The notes beneath the pieces are model-generated. The model did not search any database. It was not told where the DNA came from and saw only the letters and a program-made list of their open reading frames with translations. The position numbers and the translations under genes are program-made. Positions 1-6,674 of a DNA stretch of 64,000 nt are shown one piece after another. This DNA comes from Streptomyces sp. NRRL B-1347 (GTDB lineage Bacteria > Actinomycetota > Actinomycetes > Streptomycetales > Streptomycetaceae). Numbering within the stretch: position 1 is the stretch's first letter; the number at the start of each line of letters is the position of its first letter. The stretch is taken from assembly GCF_000720325.1 (NCBI RefSeq), contig NZ_JOJM01000019.1:1-64000 (forward strand). Direction: 5' to 3'.

Positions 1-127
1 GGGGTGGTGGGGTGGGGGAGGGATGGCCGGTGGTGGGGTTCTTCTCCGCGGGGCGCCGTCCAACGGCTACGGTGAGCGTCGGAACGCGGGGCGGGGCACG
101 TGCACGTCTGCTCGGGTGGAGGAGCCG

Positions 128-1876
128 ATGGGCCAGCAAAGCGCGGGCGGCGGCCAGCAGTTGACGCGGCTGCGTCTCGACGAGCTGCTCGAGGAGCTCG
201 CGGCACGCATCGGCGCGGTCCGCGGCACCCGCGACCGCCTGCACAGCCTCCTGGAGGCGGTCCTTTCGGTCGGGCGCGAGCTGGACCTGGCCCAGGTGCT
301 CAGGCGGATCGTGGAGACGGCCGTCGCCCTCGTGGACGCCGAGTACGGCGCGCTCGGCGTGATCGGGCAGGGCCGCATGCTCGACGAGTTCCTGCCGGTG
401 GGCATCAGCGACGAACTGCGCGCCCAGATCGGCGACCTGCCCTCCGGGCACGGACTGCTCGGGGAGCTGATCCGCAACCCCGAGCCGCTGCGGCTCGCGG
501 AGCTGTCCGAACACCCGGCCTCCTCCGGGTTCCCGGCGCACCACCCGCCGATGCACTCGTTCCTCGGCGTACCGATCCGCGTACGGGACAAGGTCTTCGG
601 CAATCTGTACCTGACGGAGAAGCACGGCGGCGCCGAGTTCGACGCCGAGGACGAGTCGGTCCTCTCCACGCTCGCCGTCGCCGCGGGCGTGGCCGTGGAG
701 AACGCCCGCCTGTACGAGGAGGCCCGGCTGCGCGAGCGCTGGCTCCAGGCCAGCGCGGAGGTCACCAGCGCCCTGCTGTCGGGCGCGCCCCAGGCCCAGG
801 TCCTGGAGCTGATGGCCGAGCGGGCCAGGGAGCTGACGTCGGCGGAGCTGGGGGTGATCGAACTGGTCGAGGGCGACGGCGAGTTGCGCGTCGTCATCGC
901 CATCGGCGAGCGCGCGCAGGCCCACCAGGGCGCCACCCTGCCGCGCCGGGGCACCTTCGCGGGCGCCGCCCTCGACGCCCAGGCCCTGGTGTCCGCGACC
1001 GACGTGCGCAAGGACCCGCGGGTCACGTTCAAGGCGGACCGCTGGGAGGGCCTGGGGGCGGCCGTGGCCGTGCCCATGAGCACGCGCGACGACGTGCGGG
1101 GCGTCCTGCTCCTGGCCCGCAGCGCCGGGCGCCCCGGCTTCTCCGCGGCGGAGACCACACCCCTGACGGGCTTCGCCGGGCAGGCCGCGCTCGCCCTCGA
1201 ACTGGCCGACCGGCGGCGCGACGCCGAGCAGATGAGCCTCCTGGAGGACCGCGACCGGATCGCCCGCGACCTGCACGACCTGGCCATCCAGCGGCTCTTC
1301 GCGACGGGCATGACGCTGCAGAGCGTGCAGCGGTTCGTCGAGCACCCCGGCGCCGCGGAACGGCTGCGCCGCGCCGTCGACGACCTGGACGCCACCATCA
1401 AGATCATCCGGTCCACCATCTTCGGCCTGCGCGACCACGAGGCGCCCGGCGGCGCGGCGGGCCTGCGCGTGCGCGTGGTGCGGGCCGTCGAGGACGCGGC
1501 CGGGGCGCTCGGCTTCACACCCGCCCTGCGGATGGAGGGCCTGCTCGACACGGACGTACCGCGCGAGGTCGCCGACGACGTGATCGCCGTACTGAACGAG
1601 GCGCTCGCCAACGTCGCGCGGCACGCCCGGGCGCACCGCGCGGAGGTCGCCCTCACGGTGCGCGACGGCGCGCTCGAACTCGCCGTCGTCGACGACGGCG
1701 TGGGCATCGCACGCCCCGGCGAGCCCGTGCCCGAGCCGCTGGACGCGGTGCACGGCGCGGGCCTGCGCAACCTCGCGGAGCGGGCCGGGAGGCTGGGCGG
1801 GGTGCTCGGGGTGCGGGCCGGGGAGCGGCGGGGGACGCGCCTGGAGTGGCGGGTGCCGCTGCGGCGCGCGTCCTAG
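128..1876 (+). CDS. two-GAF-domain sensor histidine kinase (DevS/NarL-partner type)
   Basis: Predicted sensor kinase of 582 residues. Two GAF domains in tandem (roughly residues 40-190 and 210-370) lead to a HisKA_3 dimerisation helix with the phospho-acceptor in RDLHDLAIQRL (His383), then a HATPase domain with N-box NEALANVARHA (about 485-500) and G-box DDGVGI (about 520). No membrane segment is evident, so it should be cytosolic, sensing a small ligand or redox state through the GAF domains as DevS/DosT kinases do. The ATG at 128 follows GGAGGAG and removes 35 non-homologous residues that an upstream ATG at 23 would add. It converges on the response regulator gene with only 10 nt between the stops. 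Family assignment is secure; the ligand is unknown. Confidence 0.9.
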   Translation: MGQQSAGGGQQLTRLRLDELLEELAARIGAVRGTRDRLHSLLEAVLSVGRELDLAQVLRRIVETAVALVDAEYGALGVIGQGRMLDEFLPVGISDELRAQIGDLPSGHGLLGELIRNPEPLRLAELSEHPASSGFPAHHPPMHSFLGVPIRVRDKVFGNLYLTEKHGGAEFDAEDESVLSTLAVAAGVAVENARLYEEARLRERWLQASAEVTSALLSGAPQAQVLELMAERARELTSAELGVIELVEGDGELRVVIAIGERAQAHQGATLPRRGTFAGAALDAQALVSATDVRKDPRVTFKADRWEGLGAAVAVPMSTRDDVRGVLLLARSAGRPGFSAAETTPLTGFAGQAALALELADRRRDAEQMSLLEDRDRIARDLHDLAIQRLFATGMTLQSVQRFVEHPGAAERLRRAVDDLDATIKIIRSTIFGLRDHEAPGGAAGLRVRVVRAVEDAAGALGFTPALRMEGLLDTDVPREVADDVIAVLNEALANVARHARAHRAEVALTVRDGALELAVVDDGVGIARPGEPVPEPLDAVHGAGLRNLAERAGRLGGVLGVRAGERRGTRLEWRVPLRRAS

Positions 1877-1886
1877 CGCCCGTCCG

Positions 1887-2606
1887 TCAGCGCTCGCCGG
1901 CCCGCGGGGCCTTGGGGGGTGTCACCTGGGCCGCGAGGACCGCCGCCTGGACCCGGCGCTCCACGCCGAGTTTCGCCAGCATGCGGGAGATGTGGTTCTT
2001 GACGGTCTTCTCCGAGAGGTAGAGCCGCTCGCCTATCTGCCGGTTGGTGAGGCCCTCGCCGACGAGGGCGAGGATGGCGCGCTCCCGGTCGTTGAGGGCG
2101 GCGATGCGCGCGTCCTCGGGCGGCGGCGCGTCCTCGGGGCCGCGCAGGGACCGCATGAGCCGGGCCGTCGTCGCCGGGTCGAGCAGCGACTGCCCGGACG
2201 CGACGGTCCGTACGGCCGTGACGAGGTCGGAGCCCTTGATCTGCTTCAGTACGTACCCGGCGGCGCCCGCCATGATCGCGTCGAGCAGGGCGTCCTCGTC
2301 GTCGAACGACGTGAGCATCAGGCAGGCCAACTCCGGCATCAGCGAGCGCAGTTCGCGGCAGACCGTGATGCCGTCGCCGTCCGGGAGCCGGACGTCGAGC
2401 ACCGCCACGTCCGGGCGCAGCGCGGGCCCGCGCACCAGTGCCTGCGCGCCGGTCCCGGCGTCGCCGACCACCTCGATGTCGGGTTCGCCCCCCAGGAGGT
2501 CGCGCAGCCCTCTGCGGACGACCTCGTGGTCGTCCAGGAGGAAGACCCTGATCGGGGCCTTCGGCTCCGCGGGCGGTCCGTCCGCCGCGGCGGGTGTGCT
2601 CATCAC
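1887..2606 (-). CDS. NarL/DevR-type LuxR-family response regulator
   Basis: Two-domain transcription factor of 239 residues. The receiver domain has the acidic pair in FLLDDHE, phospho-acceptor Asp in VAVLDVRLPDGDG (about residue 70) and the conserved Lys in YVLKQ. The LuxR C-terminal helix-turn-helix follows in LTNRQIGERLYLSEKTVKNHI. It probably receives phosphate from the convergent GAF kinase at 128-1876, since such pairs are standard in actinobacteria. The start is GTG at 2606 or the immediately following ATG at 2603, behind an AGGGGG Shine-Dalgarno. Two inverted repeats in its upstream region (2651-2674 and 2726-2750) are possible autoregulatory sites. Target genes cannot be deduced. Confidence 0.9.
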   Translation of the reverse strand: MMSTPAAADGPPAEPKAPIRVFLLDDHEVVRRGLRDLLGGEPDIEVVGDAGTGAQALVRGPALRPDVAVLDVRLPDGDGITVCRELRSLMPELACLMLTSFDDEDALLDAIMAGAAGYVLKQIKGSDLVTAVRTVASGQSLLDPATTARLMRSLRGPEDAPPPEDARIAALNDRERAILALVGEGLTNRQIGERLYLSEKTVKNHISRMLAKLGVERRVQAAVLAAQVTPPKAPRAGER

Positions 2607-2650
2607 TGCCCCCTGCGTTCGCCGCGTTCGCCGCGATCTCCATGGTGTGG

Positions 2651-2674
2651 CCCTTACGAGGGTGACGGTAAGGG
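2651..2674. promoter_or_regulatory. inverted repeat upstream of response regulator gene
   Basis: CCCTTAC and GTAAGGG form a perfect 7-bp inverted repeat with a 10-bp spacer (17 bp centre to centre), 45 bp upstream of the response-regulator start. The geometry suits a dimeric regulator such as the NarL-type protein itself, but there is no direct evidence for binding. Confidence 0.3.
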
Positions 2675-2725
2675 CTTACTCCTGCCAGGGGCCGAACGGC
2701 CCACCGCGGCGGCGAGAGGGGTACC

Positions 2726-2750
2726 GACCGGCCCCGGGAGAGGGCCGGTC
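2726..2750. repeat. 9-bp inverted repeat / hairpin
   Basis: GACCGGCCC and GGGCCGGTC are perfect complements separated by 7 nt. They lie inside a larger imperfect dyad bounded by GGGGTACCG and CGGTACCCC. It could be an operator or a transcript hairpin between the divergent regulator and membrane-protein genes. No T-tract is present, so it is not a classic terminator. Confidence 0.3.
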
Positions 2751-3027
2751 GGCCCTCGCGGTACCCCTGCCCCGCAGGGCATCTTGGTGCCTGGGCAGCC
2801 CATGACCCGGTCCCGGCGCCCGAGGCGGCGACGCCGTTCCCGGGACCGTCATCAGGTGCGGCGACGGCTGAGGACGTGGCCAGCGAGCACCGCACCCCGC
2901 CTGCGCGGCCGCAGGGGAGCGGCCGCGCAGGCGCATGGCGCGCGCGGCTGTGCGACCGCGCGGGCGCCGCCCCCGGCCGTGTCAGGGCCCTCTGATAGCT
3001 TCCCGGAAAGGCAAAGGGAGGCAAGGC

Positions 3028-3534
3028 GTGGCATCGGGTTCCCTCCAGGAGCACAACTTCGTCTCCCTCATGGGCATCGTCCTCATCGCCCTGATCGCCG
3101 TCACGGCGCTGGTGGCGTACGCCTGGGTGTGCGTGGCCAGGCGCCGCCCGGCCCTGTCCGCCGCGCTGCGCGCCGCCGCCGCCCTGTGCGCGGCGGGCGC
3201 CACCGGCGTGTACGCCTGGGGGGCCGTCCAGCTGCTCCGCTTCGACATAACCGAGCACGACCAGGCCTGTCGGCAGGCCGTGGGCGCCGCCCGCGCGTCG
3301 CGCATCGACGGCTATGAAGCCACGTACTTCCCGCTGCGCTTCGGCTGCCACGTCGCGGGCGACGGCACGTACACCGCGGGGGTGCCCGGCTGGCTGAACC
3401 CCGCCGCCCTCGGCCTCGGCCTCGGGGCCGTCGCCCTCGCGATCGCCGCCGCGGCCGCGTCCCCCGACGTCCGCCGCGCCTGCGTCCGCCGCGTCCGCGC
3501 CCTCACCCGCCTCCCGGACGGCGCCCACACCTGA
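3028..3534 (+). CDS. small three-helix membrane protein of unknown function
   Basis: Predicted protein of 168 residues that I do not recognise. Three hydrophobic segments are visible: about residues 13-36 (LMGIVLIALIAV...), 47-70 and 137-160. The loop between helices two and three carries two cysteines (in DQACRQ and RFGCHV) that could form an extracytoplasmic disulfide. The GTG at 3028 is chosen because AAAGGGAGG lies 6 nt upstream; the frame is open further 5' but that stretch has no Shine-Dalgarno. It is the last host gene before the prophage, and before phage insertion it would have been the upstream neighbour of cobL. Confidence 0.6.
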   Translation: MASGSLQEHNFVSLMGIVLIALIAVTALVAYAWVCVARRRPALSAALRAAAALCAAGATGVYAWGAVQLLRFDITEHDQACRQAVGAARASRIDGYEATYFPLRFGCHVAGDGTYTAGVPGWLNPAALGLGLGAVALAIAAAAASPDVRRACVRRVRALTRLPDGAHT

Positions 3535-3569
3535 GGTGCCCTCGCGGGTGCGCCCCAGACCCGCCCCTT

Positions 3570-3730
3570 CCCGACCTGGGGCTCCGCCCCAGACCCCGCT
3601 CCTCAAACGCCGGAGAGGTTGAAATCTCTGCCGCAACCGGCGACGGTTTCAGCCCGTCCGGCGTTTGAGGACGAGGCGCGAAGCGCCGATTGACGGGGGT
3701 CCAAGGGGGCGGAGCCCCCTTGTTCGGGAA
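3570..3730. repeat. hairpin-rich intergenic inverted repeat of Streptomyces type
   Basis: The left arm contains CTGGGGCTCCGCCCCAG and CCTCAAACGCCGG. The right arm contains CCGGCGTTTGAGG, GGCGCGAAGCGCC and GGGGGCGGAGCCCCC. The two arms are largely complementary, so the block can fold into one long cruciform or several hairpins. Sequences of this kind recur between convergent or unrelated genes in Streptomyces chromosomes and may act as bidirectional terminators. It is the last recognisable host sequence before the prophage. Confidence 0.6.
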
Positions 3731-3786
3731 GCCCCGATGCTCGCTAGTAGGAGTTCTGAGGGTAGTGCCTGGTCAGAGCATGGAGA

Positions 3787-3817
3787 AGCCCCGTCCGGAC
3801 CTTGGCCGAACGGGGCT
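3787..3817. terminator. rho-independent-type terminator at prophage left end
   Basis: AGCCCCGT and ACGGGGCT form an 8-bp stem just downstream of the leftward gene ending at 3832. It marks the first clearly phage-derived element at this edge. Confidence 0.6.
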
Positions 3818-3831
3818 GATCTCTGTCCTGA

Positions 3832-4275
3832 TCAGTTGCAGAACGACGACCTGACGGCGGTCACGACCTGTCCGGCTTGCTCGTCGGTCAGGCTCGGCAC
3901 GGTGCCCCCCTCGTAGCGAAGCTTCGCGTTCGCTCGCACCGTGGCCGTGCCCTTGTCCGCCTTGATGTCCGAGCACACGTTGCGGGCCCGGTCCACGGCG
4001 CGGTCTTCCTTAGCGACCAGGCCGGGCTCGATGGTCCGCAGAGCGCGTATCAGCCTCGCTGTCTGTGCGGGGTCTGGCGAGGGGATGCCACCGCCCGCAG
4101 CGGGCTTAGATGGCTTCTCCTCGGGCTTGCTCTCCTTCTTCACGGACTCCGTGACGGACGGCTTGGGCTTGGCTTCCGCCTCGCTGCTGTCGTCGTCCTG
4201 GAACAGCGACCCCACAGCACCGATGACGAACAGCGCTGCACCGCCGATCACCCAGTTACGCGTCTTTCGCTTCAT
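3832..4275 (-). CDS. membrane-anchored small protein with Cys-containing C-terminal domain
   Basis: Predicted protein of 147 residues. A short positive N-terminus (MKRKTRN) precedes one hydrophobic segment (about 8-24), then an acidic and Lys/Pro-rich linker (about 25-65), then a conserved-looking C-terminal domain of about 75 residues with cysteines in RNVCSDI and at the penultimate position. This suggests an exported, membrane-tethered protein with a disulfide-stabilised outer domain. The ATG at 4275 has GGGGAGGG upstream; an in-frame ATG 10 codons earlier lacks a site. Leftmost gene of the prophage, followed by a terminator. Function unknown; a surface or superinfection role is possible but only a guess. 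Confidence 0.55.
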   Translation of the reverse strand: MKRKTRNWVIGGAALFVIGAVGSLFQDDDSSEAEAKPKPSVTESVKKESKPEEKPSKPAAGGGIPSPDPAQTARLIRALRTIEPGLVAKEDRAVDRARNVCSDIKADKGTATVRANAKLRYEGGTVPSLTDEQAGQVVTAVRSSFCN

Positions 4276-4410
4276 GATCCCTCCCCTGATCTCAAGCAAG
4301 ATCACTCATGCCTATCACGTGGCCTACACACCGTGAGCGCACTTCAGACACAAGACGGGCCCCGCCCGACAGAGCAGCCGAGCGGGGCCGAGTCCTGCGG
4401 CTAGGGGTGT

Positions 4411-4632
4411 CTAGTGCCGAGTCGTCCAGCGCGTTGCGGGCAGCTCGTCCCACTGCGCGAGCGGCTTGTACTCGTGCACGTGGTCCGGGCACACGTAGTG
4501 CGTGAACCAGGCTCCGCCGCTCGCCTTGGGGACCTCGCCGACGGGGATAGGGGCTGTGGTCCAGCATCCACAGACACAGTGCACGCGCTGTGCGGGGGTG
4601 GTGGGCTCGCTAGTGATGCCGTCGCGGGTCAT
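4411..4632 (-). CDS. small cysteine-rich protein, possible zinc ribbon
   Basis: Predicted protein of 73 residues starting MTRDGITSEPTTPAQ. A CVCGC motif near residue 20 and CPDH about 30 residues later could bind a zinc ion. The start at 4632 overlaps the stop of the preceding gene in an ATGA arrangement, indicating translational coupling. No family recognised. Confidence 0.5.
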   Translation of the reverse strand: MTRDGITSEPTTPAQRVHCVCGCWTTAPIPVGEVPKASGGAWFTHYVCPDHVHEYKPLAQWDELPATRWTTRH

Positions 4633-4979
4633 GCGCACACCGCTCCGTACTCGTCGTGCCGCTCGGGGTTGGGGTAGTGGTAGCCCATGTCCGCGGCGAC
4701 CAGGGCGACGCAACGTTGACGCTGCCGCTCTCGTTCGCGTTCTTGCTCCGTTTCAACCCAGGCGCGCATGTAGAGGGGGACGATGGGGCGGACATCGTCG
4801 GAGAACAGCGGCACGCCCGCGGGCTCCGCGAGGGGCGGCAGGAGGTACCGGGGTGCCGAGGTAGCGGGCTCGGGCTGGTCGGAGGGGGATGCGGCGCTGT
4901 GGCATGCGGGCTCGGGCCGGCGAGCCCAAGGAAGGTGGGCGAGCACCCAGATGAGTGCTCGGGCGATAGCATCGCGCAT
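4629..4979 (-). CDS. small conserved actinomycete protein of unknown function
   Basis: Predicted protein of 116 residues. The N-terminus (about 1-20) is an amphipathic or weakly hydrophobic helix. A proline-rich middle follows, then a charged helix rich in Glu/Arg/Gln (ETEQERERERQRQRC) and a tail in AADMGYHYP. The combination of a charged helix preceded by RPIVPLY resembles short proteins common in Streptomyces genomes and plasmids, which have no known function. It is coupled to the downstream gene by an ATGA overlap and is divergent from the GntR-like gene at 5151. Confidence 0.5.
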   Translation of the reverse strand: MRDAIARALIWVLAHLPWARRPEPACHSAASPSDQPEPATSAPRYLLPPLAEPAGVPLFSDDVRPIVPLYMRAWVETEQERERERQRQRCVALVAADMGYHYPNPERHDEYGAVCA

Positions 4980-5073
4980 GGTCGTTTCAGCTCCTTGGAA
5001 GCTGTCTCGGCAAGCCCCGGTGGACCGGTCCTAAGCGGTCTGTCGGGGCGCTTTCATCTCTGACGGTAGAGAG

Positions 5074-5093
5074 CCTGTCCACCCCTGTCCACC
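5074..5093. repeat. tandem 10-bp repeat in divergent promoter region
   Basis: CCTGTCCACC occurs twice head to tail between the leftward gene starting at 4979 and the rightward GntR-like gene at 5151. A related CCTGTCGG and ACTGTCCGG follow nearer the start. This could be a binding site for the GntR-like protein; unproven. Confidence 0.35.
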
Positions 5094-5150
5094 CCTCGGG
5101 GCCCCTGTCGGTCATGCGGGGCGGCTCTCCGTAGTGGGTACTGTCCGGGC

Positions 5151-5399
5151 GTGGAATTCGACCCTCGGCGCCCGAAGTGGCAGCAGATCGCCGAAGTGAT
5201 CCGGCAACGCATCCGGACGGGTGTGTACGTGCCCGATTTTCAGCTCTCCGAAGTACGGTTGGCTGACGAGTTCGGCGTGAACCGGGACACCATGCGCAAG
5301 GCCACTCGGGCGCTCCGCGAAGAGGGTTGGATCACGACCACGCCGAACATGGGCAGTTTCGTTGCGGGAGTCCCCGAGGGCGAGCCCCAGACCGACTAG
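5151..5399 (+). CDS. short GntR-family winged helix-turn-helix regulator
   Basis: Protein of 82 residues consisting almost only of a GntR-type DNA-binding domain: KWQQIAEVIRQRIRTGVY, LSEVRLADEFGVNRDTMRKA and a wing ending GSFVAGV. No effector domain follows, as in stand-alone Streptomyces and phage GntR repressors. Start is GTG at 5151. It is the only rightward gene in this part of the left arm and faces the end of the lasso operon, so it may regulate either the left-end genes or the cargo. Confidence 0.8.
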   Translation: MEFDPRRPKWQQIAEVIRQRIRTGVYVPDFQLSEVRLADEFGVNRDTMRKATRALREEGWITTTPNMGSFVAGVPEGEPQTD

Positions 5400-5491
5400 C
5401 CCGCGTCGTCTGCGTCTCGGGCGAGGGAGCGGAGCCCCGCGCGCAGATCGGGGCACGGGGCGTACTCGTGGACGTCTACGGGGAGCGTCAG
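5396..5491 (-). CDS. possible 31-residue ORF coupled to the acetyltransferase gene
   Basis: Directly after the acetyltransferase stop (TGA at 5490-5488) lies an overlapping CTG (5491-5489) opening a frame of 31 codons, with the segment DVHEYAPCPDLRAGLRSLAR, which looks like the C-terminal end of short Streptomyces phage proteins. The CTGA overlap mirrors the GTGA overlaps used by the two genes upstream. CTG starts are rare and there is no Shine-Dalgarno, so it may instead be the remnant of a degraded gene. Confidence 0.3.
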   Translation of the reverse strand: MTLPVDVHEYAPCPDLRAGLRSLARDADDAG

Positions 5492-6054
5492 CCGCTGAGA
5501 GTTGGAGTCACTGCGGACGGTCCAGGGAAGTCCTCGGGCAACGCGTCCATCAACAGTTCGTCCACGGGCTTGCCAAGCCAGTACCCCGCCCCTCGGAGTC
5601 GACCTGACGGGCGGAACCCCGCCTTCTCGTACGCGGAGATTCCTGCCGCGTTGGGCTCCAGCACCTTCAGCCACACCATGCGCAGGTGGGCAAGGTGGAA
5701 CGCCCAATCGAGGGTCAGACGTGCCGCTTCCGTGGCGTACCCCTTACCCCGTGCGTCCGGGGCGAGAACCATCACGAACTCCGCCGTGCGGACGTACGTG
5801 TTGACTTCGAGGATTGTCATTCCCACGGGTGTGCTGTCGTTCAGCCTCACCACCTCGAACTGTTGGAAGCGATCGTTACCGCGCTGCCGTTCGTATCCGG
5901 CGGCGCGTACCTCCCACGACTGTGGCCACTGGTTGCCGTACCCCAGGATGGTCCGGGCGTCGTTCTCCCACTTGTGGTACTCGGGCAGCATGTCTTGTCG
6001 GGGCATCCCGAGGGCGAGCGTTTCGCCGCTCAGGAGGATGTGCGGTTCACTCAC
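5488..6054 (-). CDS. GNAT acetyltransferase of the lasso peptide cluster
   Basis: Protein of 188 residues of the RimJ/RimL-like GNAT family. It has a beta-strand pair around GMTILEVNTYV and the acetyl-CoA signature region EFVMVLAPDARGKGYATEAARLTLDWAF with the R/Q-x-x-G-x-G/A loop as RGKGYA. VWLKVLEPNAAGISAYEKAGF follows, the usual C-terminal GNAT motif. The GTG start at 6054 overlaps the stop of the lasso peptidase gene (GTGA), so it is translationally coupled to the cluster. In the albusnodin system a co-encoded acetyltransferase acetylates Lys10 of the lasso core; the predicted core here also has Lys at position 10. Acetylation of that lysine is therefore the likely reaction, with self-resistance as an alternative role. 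Confidence 0.85.
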   Translation of the reverse strand: MSEPHILLSGETLALGMPRQDMLPEYHKWENDARTILGYGNQWPQSWEVRAAGYERQRGNDRFQQFEVVRLNDSTPVGMTILEVNTYVRTAEFVMVLAPDARGKGYATEAARLTLDWAFHLAHLRMVWLKVLEPNAAGISAYEKAGFRPSGRLRGAGYWLGKPVDELLMDALPEDFPGPSAVTPTLSG

Positions 6055-6674
6055 GGTCGTACTCCTCTGGTGGCCCGTGCCGACCCGGGGCCGTCTGGTG
6101 TGTAGGTGGGGGTGTACAGGGCGGTGTCCGCCGGTTCCTCGACCGGAGCCCCGTCCGGGCCGGCTATCCAGGCGTGCAGCCGTACGGGGTCAAGGGCTAC
6201 CCCGTGTCGCCATTCAGCGCGGCGTCGAGTGACCGTCAGCAGCAGTGCGGCAGCCGTTGAGTCCTCTAGGCACGCCCACCGCATCGGCAAGAGCTGTGCG
6301 GCCCAGCGAACCGCGCGCACAGCGTAGCGAGCCTGAGACAACGTGGCCGGGGGTAAATCGCGCCCCAAGCACGCGAGCCGAATGAGTCGAGAGAACCGCT
6401 CGTGGTGCTTTCCAGCGGCCCATGTGACAGCGGTGGCGAGCACGACAGGTACAGCAGCGATGCGCCACCCCATCGGGATAGGGCCGGGCTCGGGCGGGAC
6501 CGTGGACTGTTCCACGGTCCCCCACGTTGGGACAGTGTCCGGAAGGGAAACGACGGTCGCGCCCATGGCGGTTACCGCGTCGGACGTGGGGCGTAGCTCG
6601 GTCGTGCCCGTGTCGTAGTCGATCACGACGGATACGTGAGAGGAACGGGCGACCACGGTGTTGGTTCGGCTCAC
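6051..6674 (-). CDS. lasso peptide leader peptidase (B protein, possible fused recognition element)
   Basis: Protein of 207 residues of the transglutaminase-like lasso B2 family, which cleaves the leader from the precursor. The catalytic Cys is in RWACLEDSTAA (Cys135) and the His in VRLHAWIAG (His167). It is followed by the conserved strand APVEEP and the YTPTYTP tail seen in Streptomyces homologues. Residues 5-40 (VVARSSHVSVVIDYDTGTTELRP...) resemble the start of a PqqD-like leader recognition domain, so B1 and B2 functions may be fused; no separate B1 gene is present. A hydrophobic segment lies at about 71-87. The GTG start at 6674 overlaps the cyclase stop (GTGA), and the stop overlaps the acetyltransferase start, so the three genes form one coupled unit. 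Confidence 0.85.
   Translation of the reverse strand: MSRTNTVVARSSHVSVVIDYDTGTTELRPTSDAVTAMGATVVSLPDTVPTWGTVEQSTVPPEPGPIPMGWRIAAVPVVLATAVTWAAGKHHERFSRLIRLACLGRDLPPATLSQARYAVRAVRWAAQLLPMRWACLEDSTAAALLLTVTRRRAEWRHGVALDPVRLHAWIAGPDGAPVEEPADTALYTPTYTPDGPGSARATRGVRP

Noticed and set aside
2676..2936. Leftward 86-codon frame between regulator and membrane protein
   Set aside because: Arg/Pro/Gly-rich, no Shine-Dalgarno, overlaps hairpins in the divergent promoter region.
3740..5150. N-terminal half of the serine integrase at the left prophage end, as expected if attP split the gene
   Set aside because: No frame on either strand there shows R-x-S or other catalytic-domain motifs; the frame that would join is closed by a stop at 3832.
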